The notes beneath the pieces are model-generated. The model worked only from the letters and a program-made list of their open reading frames with translations, made no database searches and was not told where the DNA came from. From an uncultured Caryophanales bacterium (GTDB lineage: Bacteria > Bacillota_I > Bacilli_A > RF39 > UBA660), in the NCBI GenBank assembly GCA_946414975.1, contig CAMKQS010000040.1, forward strand, positions 1-13,781: a stretch of DNA of 13,781 bases, given 5' to 3'. Of the stretch, positions 1 through 6,744 are shown one piece after another (the stretch's first letter is position 1; every line of letters begins with the position of its first letter). The position numbers and the translations under genes are program-made.

Positions 1-84
1 TACCAACCTTAAAAAATTCTACATCGTTAGATAATTAATATATTTTGCCCAAGGGGTCATGATGTCTTGACAAAAGTTATTTTT

Positions 85-630
85 TTAAATTTTTTTACTT
101 TCTTTTTTTATATCAAAATATTCATACATATAATTTACATTTTTTTCTTTATTAAACATCTCTTTTAAATTATTATATTCTTTTATTAGCTCATCCATAG
201 AACAATTTATTACTTCATCTAATTCAGCAGAATAATTCATTTTTCTTTTATGATATTCATATTCTAGTTTATCTAGAACTTTATAATCCCCTTTCGGAAA
301 AATCCTTAAATCTAAATCATAATCAATATATTTAATTGTTCCTTCTTCAACAATAAAAGGAGATGCAATATTACAATAATAATATATGCCATTTTTTTTC
401 ATCTGTGCAATAATATTAAACCACTTATCTTTAAAAAAATACATAACAGCAGGTTCCTTAGTTCTCCAAGTAGTTCCTTCAGCCTCTGTAACCAATGTTT
501 TATTATTGCCAAAAACCATATAATCTTTTTTTACATCTAATAAAACTGCCTCATCCCACGCTCTATGTATCTTGCCATCATGTTTATAGCACTGAATTTG
601 ATATAAATCTCCAATAAACATCCTTTTCAT
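85..630 (-). CDS. ntdP: DUF402 nucleoside tri/diphosphate phosphatase (NtdP family)
   Basis: This 181-residue protein matches the DUF402 NtdP family of Bacilli, which hydrolyses nucleoside tri- and diphosphates in the cytoplasm with a divalent metal. Visible family blocks are YKHDG (15-19), HR (22-23), TLVTE (45-49), WFNIIA (70-75), YYCNIASP (84-91) and YIDYDLD (101-107). The aspartates of the last block are the expected metal ligands. Length is normal for the family. The ATG at 630 is preceded by GGTGG with a 4-nt gap, and a -10 box lies just upstream, so this start is preferred over the internal Met4. The gene lies downstream of the S41 peptidase gene on the same strand but has its own promoter, separated by a terminator hairpin. 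No convincing terminator of its own is visible after the stop. The family assignment is confident; the substrate follows from the family only. Confidence 0.93.
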   Translation of the reverse strand: MKRMFIGDLYQIQCYKHDGKIHRAWDEAVLLDVKKDYMVFGNNKTLVTEAEGTTWRTKEPAVMYFFKDKWFNIIAQMKKNGIYYYCNIASPFIVEEGTIKYIDYDLDLRIFPKGDYKVLDKLEYEYHKRKMNYSAELDEVINCSMDELIKEYNNLKEMFNKEKNVNYMYEYFDIKKESKKI

Positions 631-645
631 ACAACCACCAAAGCT

Positions 646-673
646 ATTATACCATATAAAAAAAGAAAAACAA
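646..673 (-). promoter_or_regulatory. Promoter of ntdP
   Basis: Read on the minus strand, TTGTTT (668-673) and TATAAT (646-651) are 16 bp apart, and TGG precedes the -10 to give an extended TGn box. The -10 ends 15 nt before the start codon, so the leader would be only about 10 nt. The -35 lies inside the terminator stem of the upstream peptidase gene. Confidence 0.6.
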
Positions 674-690
674 CATAATCATTTTTCTTT
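658..690 (-). terminator. Terminator of the S41 peptidase gene
   Basis: On the minus strand AAAGAAAAA and TTTTTCTTT form a perfect 9-bp stem around an 11-nt loop (arms 682-690 and 662-670), followed by more T residues (658-661). The TGA stop codon of the peptidase gene (679-681) lies in the loop. The stem is A-T rich and therefore weak. Confidence 0.6.
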
Positions 691-1872
691 ATTCTTTATT
701 AGCTCAATCACTTTTTCTAATTGTTTATCATTTTCCTGATCATCTTGTTCAACTTCATAATCAGGAATAATACCTTTTGTCTCATTAATCCAGTGTCCCT
801 TAGGAGTTAACCATTTTTTTGTTGTCATTTTATAATTTTTATCTTCATTTATAGGAATCATCTCTTGAACAGTTCCTTTTCCAAATGTTTTTTTACCTAC
901 AAATTTAGAATTTAAATTTTCCTTAATTGACGCAATTAATAATTCAGATGCTGAAGCACTATTTTCATTTCCTAATAAATAAATTTCATATTTTTTATTC
1001 TTTGTTGTTTTTCCATATGTTTTAGTAGTCATTTTGTTTGTTTTTAGCTGATATATTACTTGATTTTTTGTCAATAGCCTTTCAAGAATAGATTCAACAG
1101 TACTTAAATAACCTCCTGTATTATCTCTAACATCAATTATTAATGCATCTATATCATTTTTCTCTAGTTCTATTAGTTTTTTATTAAATTGCGATGCAGT
1201 GTTACTTGCAAATACACTTATATATATATATCCAATTTTTTTATTGTCTTCTTCAATTATTTTAGATGATACAGAATCAATCGTAACATTATTCTTCTTT
1301 ACCTTTACACTTTCTTCGTTATCATTTTTCCTTATAACCAATTCAAAATCATCTGATTCATTTTCTAATACATATGAGCTAAAATCATTAATACTCATAT
1401 CACTTACATTTTTATCATTTATTTTAATAATAACGTCTCCTACCGTTATTCCAGCATTAGCAGCAGGAGAATCATCAAATACGCCCACAACAACTATATT
1501 ATTCTCTTCATCCTTAGCAATAGCCAAGCCAAGTCCTTTGTATCCTCCATTCAATGATAAATTAAGACTGTTAGAATCATTTTTATCCAAATATACGGAA
1601 TAAGGATCATCAAGAGCCTTCATCATTCCACCAATTGCATCATCTATTAATTTCTCTCTGTCAACTTTCTTATAATAATTATCTATAATATAATTATAAT
1701 TTTTCTCAAATCTTTCTATATATATATCTTTTTTTATATCTGTTTTATTTTTTGTGTTTTTCAAATTATATCCTATAAAAAAACTAGCTAAACAGCTTAC
1801 AAATAATAGTAATATTACTTCAATAATTCCTATAGTATTCTTTTTATTTTGAGATTTTAATTTTTTTAGCAT
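679..1872 (-). CDS. S41 family C-terminal processing peptidase (CtpA/CtpB type)
   Basis: A 397-residue membrane-anchored serine protease of the carboxy-terminal processing family, acting outside the membrane. In order there is an N-terminal transmembrane segment (about 14-35), a helical linker, a PDZ domain (about 110-195, with GLGLAI and DVIIKIND) that gates substrate C-termini, and the S41 core (about 215-375). The catalytic serine is Ser305 in NSASASE, with Lys332 in FGKGTVQ and Gln336 four residues later, as in CtpB. One oddity is that the residue before the serine is Asn where Gly is usual. The ATG at 1872 is chosen because GGATGGTGAT sits just upstream; an in-frame TTG at 1887 would add five residues but lies before this Shine-Dalgarno. 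In spore formers CtpB processes SpoIVFA, but a housekeeping Ctp role fits equally well and the substrate is unknown here. Confidence 0.93.
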   Translation of the reverse strand: MLKKLKSQNKKNTIGIIEVILLLFVSCLASFFIGYNLKNTKNKTDIKKDIYIERFEKNYNYIIDNYYKKVDREKLIDDAIGGMMKALDDPYSVYLDKNDSNSLNLSLNGGYKGLGLAIAKDEENNIVVVGVFDDSPAANAGITVGDVIIKINDKNVSDMSINDFSSYVLENESDDFELVIRKNDNEESVKVKKNNVTIDSVSSKIIEEDNKKIGYIYISVFASNTASQFNKKLIELEKNDIDALIIDVRDNTGGYLSTVESILERLLTKNQVIYQLKTNKMTTKTYGKTTKNKKYEIYLLGNENSASASELLIASIKENLNSKFVGKKTFGKGTVQEMIPINEDKNYKMTTKKWLTPKGHWINETKGIIPDYEVEQDDQENDKQLEKVIELIKNKEK

Positions 1873-1896
1873 TAAATCACCATCCAACTAATTATT

Positions 1897-1925
1897 AGTT
1901 TAACACACATTAAAATTTATGTCTA
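1897..1925 (-). promoter_or_regulatory. Promoter of the S41 peptidase gene
   Basis: On the minus strand TAGACA (1920-1925) and TAAACT (1897-1902) are separated by exactly 17 bp, and TGT precedes the -10. The -35 overlaps the left arm of a perfect inverted repeat at 1921-1941. Confidence 0.55.
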
Positions 1926-1941
1926 TAATATTTTTATAGAC
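1921..1941. promoter_or_regulatory. Perfect 8-bp inverted repeat, candidate operator
   Basis: GTCTATAA and TTATAGAC form a perfect inverted repeat with a 5-nt spacer in the divergent intergenic region between the peptidase and RNHCP genes. It covers the peptidase -35 element, where a dimeric repressor would block transcription. It has no T tract and no coding sequence before it, so it is not a terminator. The regulator is unknown. Confidence 0.4.
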
Positions 1942-2004
1942 TACTTTTTATTTATTATTATTTTATACACAAAAAATATGATAAAATATATTTACGGAGG
2001 TATT

Positions 2005-2310
2005 ATGAAAAAATTTACTCAGCGAGACGAAGAATTTATTTGTGAAAATTGTAATAAAAAAGTTAATAAATTATTATACACATCAAGAGACCATTGTCCC
2101 TATTGTTTGTATTCTAAACATGTTGATATAAATCCAGGCGATAGATTAAATACATGTCTTGGACTATTAAAACCAATAGGAATAGAAAAATATAAAAAAA
2201 CATATAAAATAATATACAAATGTGAAAGATGTAATACTATTCATAAAAATATTATAGCCAATGATGATAACATGGATAAAATCATTGATTTATCTGTAGA
2301 AAGCAATTAA
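2005..2310 (+). CDS. RNHCP domain zinc-binding protein
   Basis: This 101-residue protein belongs to the RNHCP family, named after an Arg-Asn-His-Cys-Pro motif that reads RDHCP here (28-32). It carries CENC (13-16), CPYC (31-34), a single Cys51 and CERC (73-76), so it has the pairs needed for one or two structural zinc sites. The family block KHVDINPGDR (38-47) is present. Function in the family is not established. The ATG at 2005 is chosen over 1978 because CGGAGG lies 4 nt upstream; the longer version would place the ribosome site inside the gene. A -10-like TATGAT (1977-1982) is the likely promoter, with no good -35. The stop codon directly abuts the 3' end of the group II intron, which has separated the gene from its original terminator. 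Confidence 0.9.
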   Translation: MKKFTQRDEEFICENCNKKVNKLLYTSRDHCPYCLYSKHVDINPGDRLNTCLGLLKPIGIEKYKKTYKIIYKCERCNTIHKNIIANDDNMDKIIDLSVESN

Positions 2311-2383
2311 GTAGAGATTAAATAATTAATTTATTTAATCCCTCTCACACCACTGTACGTACGGTTCTCGTATACAGCGGTTC
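2311..2383 (-). ncRNA. Group II intron domains V and VI (catalytic core and branch-point helix)
   Basis: Domain V runs from 2383 down to about 2347 with the CCGC start, a 9-bp lower stem (including a G-U pair), the 2-nt CG bulge and a small apical loop. Domain VI (about 2345-2311) is a long A-T stem, GATTAAATAA against TTATTTAATC. The branch adenosine should lie on its 3' side. The RT stop codon is only 4 nt upstream of domain V, as is typical for compact class C introns. Confidence 0.88.
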
Positions 2384-2386
2384 AAT

Positions 2387-3661
2387 TTATATTGCAGTAT
2401 GTACTGCGAGATAATGGTCTAGTGGAAACACTAGTCCTTTTTGTTGTAATCTTTTATTAGATAATGCTATATGCAACACTACAGTACTTGCTACCCAGTA
2501 ATAGCCTCTTCTTGTATTTGCTACCATATAGGCATTGTATTCGGAGATACCTAGTTTTCTTAATGCTTTGTATTTGGTCATAGGTTTCTTCCAGTATTTC
2601 CATATGCACATTCTAAGTCTATATCTTAAATGTTCACTAATTTTTATCATTATAGATTTCATGTCGGCTATTCTAAAATAATTTATCCAACCTCTTATAA
2701 CTTGATTTAGTTTGGTTATCTTTTCATCTATAGACATTGCATTACTTCTACTAGTTATGTCATTTAATTTCTTTTCAAACTTTTGAACAGATTTTAAGTG
2801 TGGTTTAGGTTTTATTATCCCTGTTTTTGTATAGTAAAAACCAAAACCTAAATATTTTATTTGGTTAGGTCTTGCAATTTTACTTTTCTCTGCATTTACG
2901 ATGAGTCCTAATTTGTTTTCTATATAACTAGTGATTGTTTTCATTACTCTATTGGCTGCTTTTTCTGATTTTACCATAATTAGGCAGTCATCGGCATATC
3001 TAACAAAATTCAACCCGCGTTTTTCTAATTCCTTATCCAACTCATTCAACATGATGTTTGATAATAAAGGACTTAGATTACCTCCTTGTGGTGTTCCTAC
3101 TTTTGTAGGTTGACAAACTCCGTTTATCATAACTCCACTTACTAGATACTTTCTTATTAATGATATAACTCTTCCATCTTTGATTGTTCTTCTTATTATG
3201 CCGATTAACTTATCTTGGTTAACGTTGTCAAAGAATGCTTGTAAATCTATATCAATTATCCAGTCATAACCATCATTAAAACACTCTAATGCCCTAATAA
3301 CTGCCATTTCACATGAACGTTTTGGTCTAAAGCCATAGGAATAATTGGAAAATTGTTGTTCAAATATAGGGTTTAATACTTGTACTATTGCTTGTTGGAT
3401 TACTCTATCTATTACCGTTGGTATTCCTAGTTTTCTCATCTTGCCATTTTCTTTTGGTATCTCAACTCTTCTGACAGGACTAGGTTTATACTTTAATTCT
3501 CTAATTTGTTGTTTAATTTTTTCTTTATGTAAATATAAATAATATCCAACTTCATCAATAGTCATTCCATCGATTCCACTTGTTCCTTTGTTTCTATAGA
3601 CCTGTTCATATGCTTTGTATAGATTTTTGTTATCTAATATACGTTCTAGTAATTCTTCCAT
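2387..3661 (-). CDS. ltrA: Group IIC intron-encoded reverse transcriptase/maturase
   Basis: A 424-residue intron protein that splices the intron RNA and reverse-transcribes it during retrohoming. The N-terminal extension has NKGTSGIDGM (24-33). The RT domain carries RRVEIPK (64-70), the motif A aspartates in DIDLQAFFD (137-145, probable catalytic Asp139), GTPQGGNLSPLL (189-200) and YADD (222-225). The thumb/maturase X region has LNQVIRGWINYFR (318-330), followed by the RLRMCIWKYWK block (348-358). No C-terminal H-N-H endonuclease domain follows, which with the length of about 420 residues fits class C. The ATG at 3661 is preceded by AAAGGAAG. No frameshift or missing catalytic residue is seen, so the protein should be active. 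Base composition is visibly less A+T-rich than its neighbours, consistent with recent arrival. Confidence 0.96.
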   Translation of the reverse strand: MEELLERILDNKNLYKAYEQVYRNKGTSGIDGMTIDEVGYYLYLHKEKIKQQIRELKYKPSPVRRVEIPKENGKMRKLGIPTVIDRVIQQAIVQVLNPIFEQQFSNYSYGFRPKRSCEMAVIRALECFNDGYDWIIDIDLQAFFDNVNQDKLIGIIRRTIKDGRVISLIRKYLVSGVMINGVCQPTKVGTPQGGNLSPLLSNIMLNELDKELEKRGLNFVRYADDCLIMVKSEKAANRVMKTITSYIENKLGLIVNAEKSKIARPNQIKYLGFGFYYTKTGIIKPKPHLKSVQKFEKKLNDITSRSNAMSIDEKITKLNQVIRGWINYFRIADMKSIMIKISEHLRYRLRMCIWKYWKKPMTKYKALRKLGISEYNAYMVANTRRGYYWVASTVVLHIALSNKRLQQKGLVFPLDHYLAVHTAI

Positions 3662-4188
3662 ACTCGTTTCTTCCTTTCTAGTCTTATAACTAAATACCTG
3701 TCTTTTAGAATACTCTTTGAGATACGCTCATACCATTTTCTTTATTACGTTCTGACTTAGTATTTTAGTTAATCATAGTGTAGAAACACTATAAATTGTT
3801 CAGTCCTTCCCAATATTTCTATTAGTACTATGACTTCTGCTGACTTCTCACGATAAACCTTTTTCGGCCGACCTTAACAATTAGTATATTAAACCGCTTG
3901 TGCTTATTCGTCCGTGAGACCTCCTAGGGTAAGACATATCACTTTCCTCGATTATCTGCCTAATTTACCACACATAGTTACGCATATCTTTTGGACTTTA
4001 AGTTGTAATGCACTCTTATCCTTATGTATAGCCTTATATTAGGTTCTTATTCATCAGACCTCAATTTTGTTTCACACTTCCTCTAGCTCACACCTCACGA
4101 TGGAAACCTTGTGCTTCACTAACACTTCGTTGATATGTACGCGTGTAAGGGACTTTCACCCTCTAGTTATATGCCATGCCTAGCACAC
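3662..4188 (-). ncRNA. Group II intron domains I-III and 5' part of domain IV
   Basis: This 527-base stretch without a gene is the folded 5' half of the intron ribozyme. The 5' terminus, the GGGUGAAAGUCCC hairpin of domain I and the AGUCAGCAGAAGUC segment are recognisable. The exon-binding sequence EBS1 could not be located with confidence by eye. The last part before the RT start carries its ribosome binding site. Confidence 0.8.
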
Positions 4189-4191
4189 ATT

Positions 4192-4229
4192 AAAAAGAAA
4201 TATAATGCATTCAAATTATATTTCTTTTT
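4192..4229. terminator. Bidirectional terminator; 5' exon target of the intron
   Basis: AAAAAGAAATATAAT (4192-4206) and its exact complement (4215-4229) form a 15-bp stem around an 8-nt loop. T-rich arms give U tracts in both directions. It ends the minus-strand operon that finishes at 4231. Before the intron arrived it would also have ended the convergent RNHCP gene. The intron begins three bases after the stem on the minus strand. Confidence 0.85.
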
Positions 4230-4230
4230 T

Positions 4231-4698
4231 TTACCATATATCTTCATCATTTATATCTTTTTTTATCTTTATATCTGGTAATTCTATATTAGTATTATCA
4301 TCTATTTTGTTTATATGAACAGAATCAACTTTTATGTTTTTTATATCATTTATAAGTTCATCGTTTATTATATGCTTTTTTGATATAATTTTATTAAAAT
4401 CAGAATCAATATCTTCAACATCTAATTCATCATAATCTAAAGCGACTCTATCTTCGTTATTATTATCATCAATCAAATCTTCTTTAATTGAATCTTCTTC
4501 TGATATTTCTTCATCAAAACTAGACATATCGTCTGTTTTATTCACATCAAATTCAACGTTATATTCTTTTTTCTTTTTTATATCATTCTTCTTATTTTTT
4601 CTGTTCATTTCTTTATCAATTAAATATGATAAAATTACAAGCATTATTAAAATAAATGCAATTAATAATACCGCCCAGTATCTATTTATAAAATCCAT
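4231..4698 (-). CDS. Single-pass membrane protein with long acidic cytoplasmic tail, unknown function
   Basis: A 155-residue protein that I do not recognise. Residues 8-27 form one transmembrane helix, followed by a basic patch (about 33-45, rich in Lys and Asn), which favours an N-out, C-in orientation. The remaining 110 residues are strongly acidic and low in complexity (runs of Asp, Glu, Asn, Ile), probably disordered, ending in INDEDIW. No catalytic motif is seen. The ATG at 4698 is preceded by AGAGGTGG. It is the last gene of the ATPase-trmL operon, 15 bp after trmL, and is followed directly by the strong terminator. Its position at the end of an operon and its acidic tail could suit a scaffold or partner for another membrane protein, but this is a guess. 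Confidence 0.75.
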   Translation of the reverse strand: MDFINRYWAVLLIAFILIMLVILSYLIDKEMNRKNKKNDIKKKKEYNVEFDVNKTDDMSSFDEEISEEDSIKEDLIDDNNNEDRVALDYDELDVEDIDSDFNKIISKKHIINDELINDIKNIKVDSVHINKIDDNTNIELPDIKIKKDINDEDIW

Positions 4699-4713
4699 TA
4701 GCCACCTCTTTTT

Positions 4714-5220
4714 TTATTCTTCTATATAATGTTCCCCTTTAAAAGGATCATATGAAATTAAATCAGGATAATTTTGTTGTCTCAATACCTCATATACCAT
4801 AATTGCAACACAATTAGATAAATTAAGCGCTCTAACATTAGAATTAATTGGTATACGAAGACATTTATCAATATTTTCCTTTAATATTTCTTTTGGAATA
4901 CCAGTACTTTCTCGACCAAATATCAGATATATATTTTTATCTTTATCACTATAGTCAAAATCACTATGAGTTTTAGTTCCATATCTACTTAAATAATAAA
5001 ATTCTCCTTGATTCTTTTTCAAAAAATCATCATAACTATCATACACATAATACTCACACTTTGGAATATAATTAACACCACTTCTTTTAACATATTTAGA
5101 CTCTAGAGAAAATCCTAGAGGCTTTATCAAATGTAATTTAACACCCGTTCCTGCACATGTTCTCATAATATTTCCTGTGTTTTGGGGTATCTCTGGTTGA
5201 TACAATACTACATTAATCAT
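4714..5220 (-). CDS. trmL: tRNA (cytidine(34)-2'-O)-methyltransferase TrmL
   Basis: A 168-residue SPOUT (SpoU) methyltransferase that 2'-O-methylates the wobble nucleotide of tRNA-Leu isoacceptors using S-adenosylmethionine. The N-terminus has the family signature YQPEIPQNTGNIMRTCAG (7-24). The trefoil-knot cofactor site is formed by LIFGRESTGIP (99-109), RIPI (122-125) and the ALNLSNCVAIMVYE stretch (131-144). Length is typical for the minimal TrmL family, which lacks an extra RNA-binding domain. The start ATG overlaps the stop of the upstream thioredoxin-like gene as ATGA, with GGAGATG just before it, so the two are translationally coupled. No defect is seen. Confidence 0.95.
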   Translation of the reverse strand: MINVVLYQPEIPQNTGNIMRTCAGTGVKLHLIKPLGFSLESKYVKRSGVNYIPKCEYYVYDSYDDFLKKNQGEFYYLSRYGTKTHSDFDYSDKDKNIYLIFGRESTGIPKEILKENIDKCLRIPINSNVRALNLSNCVAIMVYEVLRQQNYPDLISYDPFKGEHYIEE

Positions 5221-5684
5221 TTTACATCTCCAAATTCAATATTATTTATTACTTCAGTATTTAAATTATAGTATATATTTTCGACAACTGAATCATTTAA
5301 AATAATCATTGTTGGTAAATTATTTTCATCAATATGGGTATTATACTTTTTATTAAAACTTTTATAAAAACCATTATTTAACTCATTTTTATCTATATAA
5401 ATTAAGTTATTATATAAATTATACTCAACTATTTTTTTCTTCAAAACTTCTTCTTGCTCATCTATTAATGTATTATATTTATCAGAAATGTAAATAACAG
5501 TTGATGAATTTTCTTGCAAATAATCAATCAACTCTCTACTATCAATATGTTTAGCATACTTATACAATACACTCGTTGGTCTTAGTGAGTTATTATAGAA
5601 TTTGGCAAGAGAAAATGTAGCAACTACTACTATTGCAAGCATTAAAGCTAAAATAAAATAATTTTTTATAGGTATCTTTTTCAT
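5217..5684 (-). CDS. Membrane-anchored thioredoxin-fold-like protein lacking CXXC
   Basis: A 155-residue protein with a basic N-terminus and one transmembrane helix (about 9-28), leaving the rest outside the membrane. Residues 45-150 look like a thioredoxin fold: a strand STVIYIS (60-66), a helix, the strand NNLIYID (92-98), then NNLPTMIIL (121-129), whose LPT resembles the cis-proline loop. The site where CXXC should follow the first strand reads SDKYNT, and the protein has no cysteine. A disulfide oxidoreductase role is therefore excluded; a structural or binding role remains. A strong AAAGGAGGTACG precedes the ATG. It lies 22 bp after the ATPase gene and overlaps trmL by 4 bp, so it is the second gene of this operon. 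The fold assignment is an inference from pattern only. Confidence 0.7.
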   Translation of the reverse strand: MKKIPIKNYFILALMLAIVVVATFSLAKFYNNSLRPTSVLYKYAKHIDSRELIDYLQENSSTVIYISDKYNTLIDEQEEVLKKKIVEYNLYNNLIYIDKNELNNGFYKSFNKKYNTHIDENNLPTMIILNDSVVENIYYNLNTEVINNIEFGDVK

Positions 5685-5706
5685 CGTACCTCCTTTAATT
5701 ATAGAA

Positions 5707-6669
5707 TCAATCTTCTGGTTCTTTTACATCTTCTAGTTTAACAATAGGTAAAACAATTCCCTCTGATATACAGATATCATTATATTTTTCCCTAAATTTA
5801 ATAAGTTCTTTAACAATTGCATCAGGATAAATACGCTTACTATTTCTTATTGCATTATACACATCAGTTATATCTACCGATGTTTTATTATCATATAATG
5901 CATTAGAAAAAGCCGCTGTTAATACTGAAAAACAAATGTCTGGATACATAGCACCCAATCCGTAAACTCTTTTATATGGATTTGTAGCTTCAACTATACT
6001 ATGCAATAGCATATCTACAATATAGTCATTATATTTAAATTTTATTCCAGTTTTACTTTCAATTTTTGGAAGACTTCCCATCAATATTTTTACAACAGTA
6101 TTTTCATCTGGTTCTTGAACATCAATTCTATCAAATCTTCTTAAAAATGCTCTATCCCTTACGACATATGTATTATACTCAATATCTGTTGTAGCGCCTA
6201 TTAATTTAACGTCTCCTCTATCGATTACAGGCTTTAAAATATTAGCTAAATCCATTGGATTATCCGTTTTGGCACCTATTAAAGTATGTACTTCATCAAT
6301 AAACAATATCAATTTTGATACTTTTTTCAATTCATTTACTAATACTGAAATTATCAACTCTTCTTTTCCACCATAATTTATTTTTCCAACTAAAGAAGAA
6401 GAGTTTATTTTAACAACATTATATCCCATTAAAGCGTTTGGAACCATATTATTTTTTATTCTATATGCTAATCCTTCAACAATTGCAGTTTTACCTATTC
6501 CGGCTTTACCAACTAACAAGCCTGATTTTTCTGGAGTTAATAAAACAATAATTAATTTTTTTATTTCATCATCTCTAGCAATTGCTGGATCTGTTATATA
6601 ATCCTTTAAAGTTAAATTCTCACCATAACTATCTAGAATACTAATTCCACTAAAATCCATATTATCCAT
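5707..6669 (-). CDS. Single-module Clp-type AAA+ ATPase
   Basis: A 320-residue AAA+ ATPase resembling only the first ATPase module (D1) of ClpA/ClpB/ClpC. It carries ARDDEI (31-36, the Clp RDxEI element), Walker A GKAGIGKT (54-61), a pore-loop-like SSLVGKINYGG stretch (91-101), Walker B LFIDEVH with Asp125-Glu126, sensor 1 IGATT (157-161), arginine finger in RAFLRRFD (Arg177/178) and the PD of the lid (about 243). The Clp N-domain, coiled-coil M domain and second ATPase module are absent, although a full Clp has over 700 residues. The ATG at 6669 is preferred to 6687 because AAGGCAGG precedes it and the promoter's expected transcript start falls near 6687. It heads the operon with the thioredoxin-like, trmL and acidic membrane genes. 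A chaperone or assembly role is plausible; no protease partner or LGF-type loop is seen. Confidence 0.85.
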   Translation of the reverse strand: MDNMDFSGISILDSYGENLTLKDYITDPAIARDDEIKKLIIVLLTPEKSGLLVGKAGIGKTAIVEGLAYRIKNNMVPNALMGYNVVKINSSSLVGKINYGGKEELIISVLVNELKKVSKLILFIDEVHTLIGAKTDNPMDLANILKPVIDRGDVKLIGATTDIEYNTYVVRDRAFLRRFDRIDVQEPDENTVVKILMGSLPKIESKTGIKFKYNDYIVDMLLHSIVEATNPYKRVYGLGAMYPDICFSVLTAAFSNALYDNKTSVDITDVYNAIRNSKRIYPDAIVKELIKFREKYNDICISEGIVLPIVKLEDVKEPED

Positions 6670-6691
6670 TTTATTACCTGCCTTCATATTA

Positions 6692-6697
6692 ATTATA
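6692..6697 (-). promoter_or_regulatory. -10 box of the AAA+ operon promoter
   Basis: A consensus TATAAT on the minus strand lies 22 nt before the ATG at 6669. There is no clear -35; the upstream sequence is a T-rich tract that may act as an UP-like element. The expected transcript start falls near the alternative ATG at 6687, which argues against that start. Confidence 0.45.
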
Positions 6698-6712
6698 TAA
6701 CAATTAAAAAAA

Positions 6713-6744
6713 AAAGAAAAGAAATATTAAAAATTTTCTTCTTT
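6713..6744 (-). terminator. Possible terminator of the LysM gene
   Basis: On the minus strand AAAGAAGAAA can pair with TTTCTTTTCTTT with a 2-nt bulge. The stop codon (6727-6729) lies in the loop and a run of about ten T follows. The stem is imperfect and purely A-T rich apart from two G-C pairs. Confidence 0.4.

Larger units (their letters stand above)
2311..4188 (-). mobile_element. Complete group IIC intron (retroelement)
   Basis: A full-length intron of about 1.88 kb on the minus strand. The 5' end at 4188 reads GUGUGC then AGGCAUGG, followed by GGGUGAAAGUCCC, as in the Oceanobacillus iheyensis group IIC intron. Near 3840-3865 AGUCAGCAGAAGUCAUAGUA also matches that ribozyme. The reverse transcriptase ORF occupies domain IV. 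Domain V (2347-2383) has ACCGCUGUA pairing with UACAGUGGU, and domain VI has a 10-bp stem (2316-2340). The proposed 3' end is CUAC at 2311. The 5' exon is a terminator stem-loop, which is the hallmark target of class C introns. The element looks intact. Its exact 3' junction rests on the YAY-type end rule and was not tested. Confidence 0.93.

Noticed and set aside
1..84. End of a neighbouring gene on the left edge
   Set aside because: Short frames ending in stops exist on both strands, but they are too short to assign, and no family motif could be read.
1199..1603. Plus-strand open frame of 134 codons
   Set aside because: It is antisense to the PDZ and catalytic region of the S41 peptidase, is Ser/Leu/Ile-rich as expected of a complementary frame, and has no ribosome site.
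2931..3542. Two plus-strand open frames of 60 and 65 codons
   Set aside because: Both are antisense to the reverse transcriptase gene over its conserved motifs, with no ribosome sites.
2387..3661. Retron or diversity-generating reverse transcriptase
   Set aside because: The RT carries maturase/thumb motifs and is framed by group II ribozyme domains; no msr/msd or template/variable repeat is present.
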